Shown: positions 1-5,013 of the stretch, piece by piece
Numbering within the stretch: position 1 is the stretch's first letter
Layout of the letters: each line of letters starts with the position of its first letter
NCBI GenBank assembly: GCA_007131045.1
Contig: SLRI01000460.1
Coordinates: 1-5,762 of the forward strand
From: Rhodospirillales bacterium
GTDB taxonomy: Bacteria; Pseudomonadota; Alphaproteobacteria; Geminicoccales; Geminicoccaceae
DNA length: 5,762 nt
Direction: 5' to 3'
Notes under the pieces: model-generated
Told to the model about the DNA's origin: nothing
The model's database searches: none
What the model saw: the letters and a program-made list of their open reading frames with translations, nothing else
Position numbers and translations under genes: made by a program

Positions 1-15
1 GAGCACGACGAGCCG

Positions 16-831
16 ATGCCCGAGCTTCCCGAAGTCGAGACCACGATGCGTGCCCTCAGGCACCGCCTCGAAGATAGGCGCTTCGTCCTGGTCGAGCAGC
101 GTCGGCCCGACCTCCGCTTCATCTTGCCGCAAGACCTGGCAAGCCGGCTCTGCGGTCGCAAGCTCACCGGCTTCGCGCGGCGGGCGAAGTTCATCGAGCT
201 GATGCTCGACGACGGCTGGACGCTGCTGCTGCATCTCGGGATGTCCGGCCGGCTGCTCTTCGACGGGGCGCCGGCCGGGCCGCACGAGCACCTGACCTTC
301 CACTTCGACGACGGCACGATCCTCCGCTTCGTCGATCCTCGGCGCTTCGGCATGCTCGATCTCTGGCCCACGGCCGAGCTCGAGGCGCACAAATGGCTGA
401 AGCATCTGGGGCTCGAGCCGCTCGCCAACAGCTTCGACGGCGAAGCCCTGCTCACCCGGCTCGCCGGCCGGCAGGTGGCGCTCAAGGTCGCGATCATGGA
501 CCAGCGGAAGGTGGTCGGCGTCGGCAACATCTATGCCAGCGAGAGCCTGTTTCGCGCCGGCCTCTCGCCGCGCCGGCTCGCCGCCACCGTGGGCCCTGGG
601 CGGGCCCAGCGGCTCGCGGCCTCGATCCGCGAGGTCCTGCTGGATGCGATCGATGCCGGCGGCTCGTCGTTGCGCGACTACGTCCAGTCGAACGGCGAGC
701 TCGGCAATTTCCAGTTCTCGTTTCGGGTCTACGACCGGGCCGGCCTGCCCTGCCCGGCTTGTGCGATGCCGATCCGCCGCTTCGTTCAGGCTGGCCGTGC
801 GACATTCTACTGCGGCAAATGCCAGCGCTGA
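16..831 (+). CDS. mutM: Bifunctional DNA-formamidopyrimidine glycosylase / AP lyase (MutM, Fpg)
   Basis: This base-excision repair enzyme removes 8-oxoguanine and ring-opened purines from DNA and then cuts the abasic site. The 271-residue product has normal family length. It starts with the diagnostic PELPEVE, where Pro2 is the Schiff-base nucleophile and Glu3 is catalytic. The RRAKF stretch carries Lys58, equivalent to E. coli Lys57. The helix-two-turn-helix segment with VGVGNIYASES lies near residues 166-176. The C-terminus holds a complete zinc finger, Cys246-x2-Cys249-x16-Cys266-x2-Cys269, with the R-finger arginine at about residue 261 (RATFYC). The ATG at 16 is fixed because the protein must begin MPELPEVE. 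Only 15 bases precede it, with no clear ribosome binding site or promoter in view. All catalytic residues are present, so it should be active. It is the first gene of the conserved mutM-ech-rpsT-dnaA block, but a 199-nt gap separates it from the next gene. Confidence 0.98.
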   Translation: MPELPEVETTMRALRHRLEDRRFVLVEQRRPDLRFILPQDLASRLCGRKLTGFARRAKFIELMLDDGWTLLLHLGMSGRLLFDGAPAGPHEHLTFHFDDGTILRFVDPRRFGMLDLWPTAELEAHKWLKHLGLEPLANSFDGEALLTRLAGRQVALKVAIMDQRKVVGVGNIYASESLFRAGLSPRRLAATVGPGRAQRLAASIREVLLDAIDAGGSSLRDYVQSNGELGNFQFSFRVYDRAGLPCPACAMPIRRFVQAGRATFYCGKCQR

Positions 832-1030
832 GCGGGCGCGCCGCCGGCTCGAGCCTTTAACCCACCGCCACGGCACCCCATTTGATGCTGCACTGCAACA
901 GATGTCTGCCGTTTTCCCCTGGACGCGAACCGGCGAAGTGGTGTTAAACCCGGCGCTTGCGGCGGTGCCGGTGGCGCGCCCCACCGGCCAGTGTCACCTT
1001 CGCGCCGCCGGATCCCTTACGGAGTAGAGC
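832..1030 (+). other. mutM-ech intergenic gap with a strong hairpin
   Basis: This 199-nt gap holds no convincing gene. Just after mutM there is a 10-bp palindrome, GGCTCGAGCC (846-855), followed by TTTAA. It can fold only a short stem and is a poor terminator candidate. Closer to the hydratase, GCCGGTGG (967-974) and CCACCGGC (981-988) form a perfect 8-bp GC-rich stem with a 6-nt loop and no T tract, so it is more likely a leader structure than a terminator. I found no promoter hexamer pair good enough to report. Confidence 0.5.
1021..1024 (+). promoter_or_regulatory. Ribosome binding site of the enoyl-CoA hydratase
   Basis: GGAG lies 6 nt before the ATG at 1031. It supports that start codon over alternatives further upstream. 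Confidence 0.75.
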
Positions 1031-1804
1031 ATGGCCTTCGAGACCATCCTGGTCGAAAAGCGCGACGCCGTCGCGATCGTCACCTTGAACCGCCCGAAGC
1101 AATTGAATGCGCTGAACGGCAAGCTGATCGGCGAGCTCCGGAAGGCGCTCGCCGGGTTCGACGCCGATCCGGCGATCGCCGCCATCGTCGTCACCGGCTC
1201 GGAGAAGGCGTTCGCGGCCGGGGCCGACATCAAGGAGATGGCGGAGAAGGACTTCGCCGAGGCCTACAAGAGCGACTTCATCGGCGCCTGGCACGAGATC
1301 GCCGAGCACAAGAAGCCGGTGATCGCGGCGGTCGCCGGCTATGCCCTGGGCGGCGGCTGCGAGCTCGCGATGATGTGCGACATCATCATCGCCGCCGACA
1401 ACGCCAAGTTCGGCCAGCCGGAGATCAATCTCGGCACGATTCCCGGTGCCGGCGGGACGCAGCGGCTGACCCGGGCGATCGGCAAGTCCAAGGCCATGGA
1501 GATGATCCTCACCGGCCGCAACATGGATGCCGCCGAGGCCGAGCGGGCCAATCTCGTGGCCCGGGTGGTGCCGGTGGGCAATCTGCTCGACGAGGCGGTC
1601 AAGCTCGCCGAGGCGATTGCCGAAAAGTCGCAGCCGATCGTGGCCATGGCCAAGGAAGCGGTGGACGTCGCCTACGAGACCTCGCTCGCCGAGGGCATCC
1701 GCTTCGAGAAGCGCAGCTTTTATGCCACGTTCGCCACCGCGGATCGCAAGGAAGGCATGGCCGCTTTCACGGAGAAGCGGACGGCCAACTTCACGCAACG
1801 CTGA
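1031..1804 (+). CDS. Enoyl-CoA hydratase (crotonase family)
   Basis: This enzyme adds water across the trans-2,3 double bond of enoyl-CoA thioesters to give 3-hydroxyacyl-CoA in beta-oxidation and related cytoplasmic pathways. The 257-residue length is normal for a stand-alone short-chain hydratase. The oxyanion-hole segments are visible: AFAAGADIKEM near residues 58-68, and GYALGGGCELAMMCD. Both catalytic glutamates of true hydratases are present: Glu111 (GGCE) and Glu131 (FGQPE), 20 residues apart as in the rat mitochondrial enzyme (Glu144/Glu164). GTIPGAGGTQRLTR follows, as in ECHS1-type proteins. These residues argue for a real hydratase rather than an isomerase, dehalogenase or other crotonase relative, though the preferred chain length cannot be read from sequence. 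A gene of this kind lies between mutM and rpsT in many alphaproteobacteria, with no obvious functional link to its neighbours. Confidence 0.95.
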   Translation: MAFETILVEKRDAVAIVTLNRPKQLNALNGKLIGELRKALAGFDADPAIAAIVVTGSEKAFAAGADIKEMAEKDFAEAYKSDFIGAWHEIAEHKKPVIAAVAGYALGGGCELAMMCDIIIAADNAKFGQPEINLGTIPGAGGTQRLTRAIGKSKAMEMILTGRNMDAAEAERANLVARVVPVGNLLDEAVKLAEAIAEKSQPIVAMAKEAVDVAYETSLAEGIRFEKRSFYATFATADRKEGMAAFTEKRTANFTQR

Positions 1805-1841
1805 GTTTCCCATCCACCCGCCGGCCACAAAGGCTCGGCGA

Positions 1842-1870
1842 TTGACGCATCAGCGGCCGCTCGCTATACG
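1842..1870 (+). promoter_or_regulatory. Sigma-70-type promoter of rpsT
   Basis: A -35 box TTGACG (1842-1847) and a -10 box TATACG (1865-1870) are separated by exactly 17 nt. This is the best promoter in the window. Transcription would start near 1877, giving a short leader of about 25 nt before the GTG of rpsT. It implies that rpsT can be transcribed independently of the hydratase gene. Confidence 0.75.
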
Positions 1871-1887
1871 GGCGCCGTCGACTGAAG

Positions 1888-1894
1888 AAGAGGA
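1888..1894 (+). promoter_or_regulatory. Ribosome binding site of rpsT
   Basis: AAGAGGA lies 6 nt before the GTG at 1901. The strong site supports the non-ATG start codon. Confidence 0.8.
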
Positions 1895-1900
1895 CTAGTC

Positions 1901-2179
1901 GTGGCTCACAGCCCAACCGCCAAGAAGCGCATCCGCCAGACGGCCAAGCGGACCGAGCGCAACCGTAGCCGCATCAGCCGCATCCGCACTTTCGTGCGGC
2001 GGCTCGAGAATGCCATCGAGAAGGGCGACAGCGAGGCAGCGACAGCCGCCTTCGCCGCCGCGGCACCGGAGTTGCAGCGCGGGGTGAGCAAGGGTGTGCT
2101 GCACCGTAATACGGTCGCTCGCAAGATCTCGCGTCTTTCCAGCAAGGTAAAAGATCTCGACCTCGCTGCCCGCGCTTGA
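1901..2179 (+). CDS. rpsT: 30S ribosomal protein bS20
   Basis: bS20 is a small basic protein that binds 16S rRNA early in assembly of the 30S subunit. The 92-residue product (E. coli bS20 has 87) opens with the family signature MAHSPTAKKRIRQTAKRTERNRS. It continues as a Lys/Arg-rich helical protein, with the usual GVLHRNTVARKISRLSSKV block near residues 64-82. It starts at GTG, preceded by a strong ribosome binding site and a good promoter. A weak start codon has a parallel in E. coli rpsT, which starts at UUG and is autoregulated at translation. Whether that control exists here is inference. A hairpin terminator lies about 45 nt after the stop. The position directly before dnaA is typical of alphaproteobacteria. 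Confidence 0.97.
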   Translation: MAHSPTAKKRIRQTAKRTERNRSRISRIRTFVRRLENAIEKGDSEAATAAFAAAAPELQRGVSKGVLHRNTVARKISRLSSKVKDLDLAARA

Positions 2180-2223
2180 GATTCGTCTCTTTTCCTAGCT
2201 TCGTATAGCCCGCTCTAGTCGGA

Positions 2224-2254
2224 CCCTGCCGGATTCTTCGGCAGGGCCAATTTT
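2224..2254 (+). terminator. Rho-independent terminator after rpsT
   Basis: CCCTGCCG (2224-2231) pairs perfectly with CGGCAGGG (2239-2246). A further G-U and A-T pair can form inside, leaving a 3-nt loop. The stem is followed by CCAA and then TTTT at 2251-2254. The T tract is short and offset, but the position 45 nt after the rpsT stop fits a terminator separating rpsT from dnaA. Confidence 0.65.
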
Positions 2255-2314
2255 GGCGGGCATTTTCTTGTCAACAAACTCAACCATAGAGAGAAAACTC
2301 CCGTTCTCTTTTTG

Positions 2315-2335
2315 AACCACTTGCCAGCCGATCGG
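2315..2335 (+). repeat. Imperfect 21-bp direct repeat, copy 1
   Basis: The form AACCACTTGCCA, then 4 variable bases, then ATCGG matches copy 2 at 2475-2495 in 17 of 21 positions, 160 bp apart. In this copy the variable bases complete a perfect palindrome, GCCGATCGGC (2327-2336). Confidence 0.5.
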
Positions 2336-2349
2336 CCTTCGCTTACTGT
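2321..2349 (+). promoter_or_regulatory. Possible dnaA promoter
   Basis: TTGCCA (2321-2326; 5 of 6 to TTGACA) lies 17 nt before TACTGT (2344-2349; 3 of 6 to TATAAT). The -10 box is weak, and this would give a leader of nearly 300 nt before dnaA. A DnaA-box-like motif overlaps the -10 box. Reported as the best candidate in the leader, not as an established promoter. Confidence 0.25.
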
Positions 2350-2389
2350 TCATAAATGCGGTGAGGGCAATGGTTTGCACCGTGAAGAC

Positions 2390-2404
2390 TTAAGCTTTAC
2401 TTAG
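2390..2404 (+). promoter_or_regulatory. CtrA-like motif (TTAA-N7-TTAG)
   Basis: TTAA at 2390-2393 and TTAG at 2401-2404 are spaced by exactly 7 nt. This differs by one base from the TTAA-N7-TTAA core bound by the alphaproteobacterial cell-cycle regulator CtrA. It lies in the dnaA leader, where cell-cycle control would make sense. A single near-match in an AT-richer stretch may be chance. Confidence 0.3.
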
Positions 2405-2462
2405 ATTTGGACGGTCAAAGTCGGGTGCCGCACGCTCGGTTGTGCTAAACCTCCGGGCGAGC

Positions 2463-2490
2463 TTGTTAGGCAAAAACTACTTGCCAACAA
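2463..2490 (+). repeat. 10-bp inverted repeat upstream of dnaA
   Basis: TTGTTAGGCAA (2463-2473) is the reverse complement of TTGCCAACAA (2481-2490) except for one extra A at 2468. The arms are separated by 7 nt. It could be a dimeric regulator's operator or an RNA hairpin in the dnaA leader. There is no T tract after it, so it is not a terminator. Confidence 0.6.
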
Positions 2491-2495
2491 ATCGG
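2475..2495 (+). repeat. Imperfect 21-bp direct repeat, copy 2
   Basis: This is the second copy of the repeat seen at 2315-2335, with AACTACTTGCCA, 4 variable bases and ATCGG. It overlaps the right arm of the inverted repeat at 2463-2490. Confidence 0.5.
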
Positions 2496-2606
2496 ACCGT
2501 CTGATCCAACGCAGGTCCAGCAGCGCTATTGTCGCTGTCGACGATCGAGGGCCGGCGAGGACGATGGATCGTGCGGACGGTGGCGACGCCGTCCAGAGTG
2601 CAGGTT

Positions 2607-2630
2607 GCGGCAAGGCGGCAAGGCGGCAAG
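2607..2630 (+). repeat. Perfect 3 x 8 bp tandem repeat before dnaA
   Basis: GCGGCAAG is repeated three times without a mismatch. It ends 13 nt before the first ATG of the dnaA frame. The 8-bp unit is not a multiple of 3, so a change in copy number would shift the frame of any DnaA starting upstream at the TTG at 2605. This argues that the repeat is untranslated. Confidence 0.85.
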
Positions 2631-2643
2631 CCGAAATAACAGG

Positions 2644-4227
2644 ATGGACCCTGAGCGGATGATCCGAGGGAGCAAACCGGAAGCGGTACTCGAGACGGAA
2701 ATGGTGGTCCCCAGAACCAGCGAGATCCAAGTGCAATGGGCTCAGGTGCGTGACCTGCTGCGCCATGAATTCGGCGAGACCGCCTATGCGACGTGGCTCA
2801 GCCCGTTGGAACTGGCGCAACTCGACGGCGAGAGGGTGGTCATCAGCGTGCCCACCCAGTTCATGCGCGAATGGGTGGTCAACAACTACGCCGACCGCAT
2901 TCGCGCCCTCTGGTCGAGGGTCAACCCCACCATCCGCAGCATCTCGCTCGATGTCCGCACCCCCCAGGCCGAAGCCAGGCACACCGAAACCGGGCAGCCC
3001 GAGGGCTGCGGCAGCCGCAACCCCGCCAACAACGGGACGCAGCTTCGCCCGCGGGTCGTCGCCGACAACACCCGCGGCGACGGCGCGACCGGTGGCGCGC
3101 CGGGCAATGCGAGGTCGGGTCACGACGGGTCCGCAGGCGGCGATCACGGCCGCGGCTGGCCCGCGGCTTCTGTCCTGGGCAGCAATCTCCCTGATCTCGC
3201 CGAACTCGGCGCCTCGCTCGACCCGCGCTTCACCTTCGACACCTTCATCGTCGGCAAGCCCAACGAGTTCGCCTTCGCCGCCGCCGAGCGCATGGCCGCC
3301 AACGAGCGCCCGCCGTTCAACCCGCTCTTCCTCTACGGCGGGGTCGGCCTCGGCAAGACGCACCTGATGCACGCCATCGGCTGGCAGGCGAAACGCGCCG
3401 ACCCCGAGCGCCGCGTCGTCTATCTCTCGGCCGAGAAGTTCATGGTCCAGTTCATCCGCGCCCTGAAGCAGCGCGACACCATGGGCTTCAAGGAGATGTT
3501 CCGCTCGGTCGACCTCCTGATGGTCGACGACGTCCAGTTCATCTCGGGCAAGGATTCCACCCAGGAGGAATTCTTCCACACCTTCAATGCCCTGGCCGAG
3601 CGTGGCAGCTCGATCGTGATCTCGGCCGACCGCAGCCCCTCCGATCTCGCCGGGATGGAGGAGCGCATCCGCTCCCGTCTGGGCTGGGGGCTGGTGGCCG
3701 ACATCCACCCGACGACCTACGAGCTCAGGGTCGGCATCCTCCAGGCCAAGGCCGAGCAGCTGGGGGCGGAGGTGCAGCCCGAGGTTTTCGAGTTCCTGGC
3801 GCATCGGATCACCTCCAACGTCCGCGAGCTCGAGGGGGCGCTCAACCGAGTGGTCCACCAGGCGACGCTCATGCGCCGCCCGGTCTCGATCGACATGGCG
3901 CAGGACGTGCTGAAGGATCTGCTCCGCTCCAACGAGCGCCGGGTGACGATCGAGGAGATTCAGCGCGCCGTGGTCGAGCACTTCCAGCTGAAGATGAGCG
4001 ACATGTCCTCGACTCGCCGGGCCCGGGCGGTCGCCCGGCCACGCCAGGTGGCGATGTATCTCGCCAAGCAGCTGACGCCGCGCTCGCTTCCCGAGATCGG
4101 CAAGAAGTTCGGCGGCCGCGACCACACCACGGTGATGCACGCGGTCAAGCAGATCGAGAAGCTGACCGAGACCGACCGCACCCTCGCCGACGACGTCGCA
4201 GCGCTGCGCCGCCGCCTCTCCGGCTGA
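2644..4227 (+). CDS. dnaA: Chromosomal replication initiator protein DnaA
   Basis: DnaA is the ATP-dependent initiator that binds oriC, melts it and helps load the DnaB helicase. From the ATG at 2644 the product has 527 residues and four domains. Domain I, about 28-103, contains WAQVRDLLRHEFGETAYATWL. Domain II, about 104-190, is a Gly/Asn/Arg-rich linker. Domain III, about 192-405, is the AAA+ core, with Walker A GGVGLGKTH (Lys238), Walker B LLMVDDVQF (Asp295-Asp296), the SRLGWGL arginine region (343-350) and NVRELEG (392-398). Domain IV has KMSDMSSTRRARAVARPRQ from 450 and the DnaA-box reader RDHTTVMHA from 492. All signatures are intact. The start is uncertain: TTG at 2605 would read through the tandem repeat, and ATG at 2659 or 2701 is also possible. 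None has a good ribosome binding site. The next gene begins only 4 nt after the stop and is not dnaN. Confidence 0.97.
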   Translation: MDPERMIRGSKPEAVLETEMVVPRTSEIQVQWAQVRDLLRHEFGETAYATWLSPLELAQLDGERVVISVPTQFMREWVVNNYADRIRALWSRVNPTIRSISLDVRTPQAEARHTETGQPEGCGSRNPANNGTQLRPRVVADNTRGDGATGGAPGNARSGHDGSAGGDHGRGWPAASVLGSNLPDLAELGASLDPRFTFDTFIVGKPNEFAFAAAERMAANERPPFNPLFLYGGVGLGKTHLMHAIGWQAKRADPERRVVYLSAEKFMVQFIRALKQRDTMGFKEMFRSVDLLMVDDVQFISGKDSTQEEFFHTFNALAERGSSIVISADRSPSDLAGMEERIRSRLGWGLVADIHPTTYELRVGILQAKAEQLGAEVQPEVFEFLAHRITSNVRELEGALNRVVHQATLMRRPVSIDMAQDVLKDLLRSNERRVTIEEIQRAVVEHFQLKMSDMSSTRRARAVARPRQVAMYLAKQLTPRSLPEIGKKFGGRDHTTVMHAVKQIEKLTETDRTLADDVAALRRRLSG

Positions 4228-4231
4228 CGCC

Positions 4232-4912
4232 GTGGCCGGTGGGCCGCCACTCGGCATCCTGATGCTCCAGACCGGCTTCGCGCGGCCGCCGGGCGATATC
4301 GGCAATCCGGCCAGCTTCGCCTTTCCGGTTCTCTTCGAGGTGGTCGAGGGCGCCTCGGCGGTGCGCGTCGTCCACGGCCGGGCCGAAGGCTTGCTCGAAC
4401 CCTTCATCGCAGCCGGCAGGCGGCTGGCGACGCGAGGTGCCGTTGGGCTGATGACCTCTTGCGGCTTTCTCGCGCTGCACCAGCAGCAGCTCGCGGCGGC
4501 CCTGCCGGTGCCGGTTGCCACGTCGAGCCTGCTGCAAGTACCGCTGATCGAACGCCTGCTGCCCGCCGGCCGGCGGGTCGGTGTGCTCAGCGCCTCGGCC
4601 AGCGACCTCACGAGCGCGCATCTCGCGGCCGTGGGTGCGGCCACCGACACGCCGGTGGGCGGGCTCGAGCCGGCCGGGCACTTCGCTCGGGTGCTGCTCG
4701 GCGCGGCCGAGCCGCTCGATCCGCTGCAGGCCGAGCGCGACCTCGCAGCGGCCGCCGACAGGCTGCTGGCGGACCACCACGAGATCGGCGCCATCGTCCT
4801 CGAATGCACCAATCTCGGCCCCTACCGGGCAGCCCTCGCCCAGCGCACGGGTCTCCCGGTCTACGACGTCGTGGGCTTCGCCCACTGGTTCCACCGCGGG
4901 CTTTGTCCGTAG
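4232..4912 (+). CDS. Aspartate/glutamate racemase superfamily protein
   Basis: This 226-residue protein belongs to the Asp/Glu racemase superfamily, whose members invert amino acids or related acids, or decarboxylate malonates, without a cofactor by using two cysteines. Both are visible: Cys77 in MTSCGF and Cys192 in LECTNLG, each at the heart of one of the two duplicated lobes. The N-terminal LGILML strand followed by GDIGNP is typical of an uncharacterised subgroup. A second nucleotide-fold-like strand, RRVGVLSAS, appears near residue 111. The GTG at 4232 is chosen because it keeps the first strand; ATG at 4262 would cut into it. The gene starts 4 nt after dnaA without a clear ribosome binding site, so translational coupling to dnaA is likely. 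No signal peptide or membrane segment is seen, so it should be cytoplasmic. The substrate is unknown; the MttB-family gene downstream hints at amino-acid or betaine metabolism. Confidence 0.85.
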   Translation: MAGGPPLGILMLQTGFARPPGDIGNPASFAFPVLFEVVEGASAVRVVHGRAEGLLEPFIAAGRRLATRGAVGLMTSCGFLALHQQQLAAALPVPVATSSLLQVPLIERLLPAGRRVGVLSASASDLTSAHLAAVGAATDTPVGGLEPAGHFARVLLGAAEPLDPLQAERDLAAAADRLLADHHEIGAIVLECTNLGPYRAALAQRTGLPVYDVVGFAHWFHRGLCP

Positions 4913-4980
4913 CAAGCAAATCGGCGTCGCGCCTCTGACGGCGCGGGCCGCCATCGGCTCCTATCTCCAAAACCACGAAC

Positions 4981-4996
4981 CCGGCCACGGGGCCGG
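4981..4996 (+). other. GC hairpin just before the MttB-family gene
   Basis: CCGGCC (4981-4986) and GGCCGG (4991-4996) form a perfect 6-bp stem with a 4-nt loop. It ends 6 nt before the ribosome binding site of the next gene. There is no T tract, so a terminator is unlikely; it may affect translation or mRNA stability. Confidence 0.4.
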
Positions 4997-5002
4997 CGGA
5001 TG

Positions 5003-5006
5003 GGAG
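5003..5006 (+). promoter_or_regulatory. Ribosome binding site of the MttB-family gene
   Basis: GGAG lies 7 nt before the ATG at 5014. This decides the start in favour of 5014 (or the adjoining in-frame GTG at 5011) over the ATG at 5000, whose frame stops after four codons. Confidence 0.7.
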
Positions 5007-5013
5007 ACGGGTG

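Larger units (their letters stand above)
2180..2643 (+). other. rpsT-dnaA leader: low-GC, repeat-rich presumed control region
   Basis: This stretch of about 460 nt has no convincing gene. From 2261 to 2500, 116 of 240 bases are G or C (48%), and only 23 of 60 at 2261-2320; by comparison 42 of 60 are G or C at 3301-3360 inside dnaA. In order it holds a terminator hairpin (2224-2254), a TTGTCAACAAA element (2268), a possible promoter with an overlapping DnaA-box-like motif (2321-2355), a CtrA-like motif (2390-2404) and an inverted repeat with a second TTGCCAACAAA (2463-2491). The last part has several short dyads: CAGCG/CGCTG at 2521-2537, ACGAT/ATCGT at 2561-2572 and GGACGG/CCGTCC at 2575-2594. 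A tandem repeat (2607-2630) ends the region. The likely role is control of dnaA expression. A replication origin is less likely because strong DnaA boxes are absent. Confidence 0.6.

Noticed and set aside
846..860. Terminator after mutM at GGCTCGAGCC
   Set aside because: The palindrome leaves only about three usable base pairs around a loop, with just three T's after it.
944..1828. 294-codon minus-strand open frame opposite the hydratase
   Set aside because: It mirrors the codon periodicity of the real gene on the + strand and has no recognisable motif.
2180..2236. Two GATTC (GANTC, CcrM) sites in the leader
   Set aside because: GANTC sites also occur inside genes across the window at a rate expected by chance; no clustering near a promoter was seen.
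2289..2313. Second terminator-like hairpin (AGAG/CTCT with T5) after rpsT
   Set aside because: The stem needs a bulge and is short; the T run is partly shared with the stem. Too weak to call.
2180..2643. Replication origin next to dnaA
   Set aside because: Only one near-match to a DnaA box and weaker variants were found, with no cluster; dnaA and oriC are often separate in alphaproteobacteria. The region is kept as a control region only.
2401..4812. 803-codon minus-strand open frame opposite dnaA and the racemase-like gene
   Set aside because: It is antisense to two genes with clear family signatures, has Arg/Gly/Ala-rich composition typical of a GC-rich shadow frame, and shows no recognisable domain.
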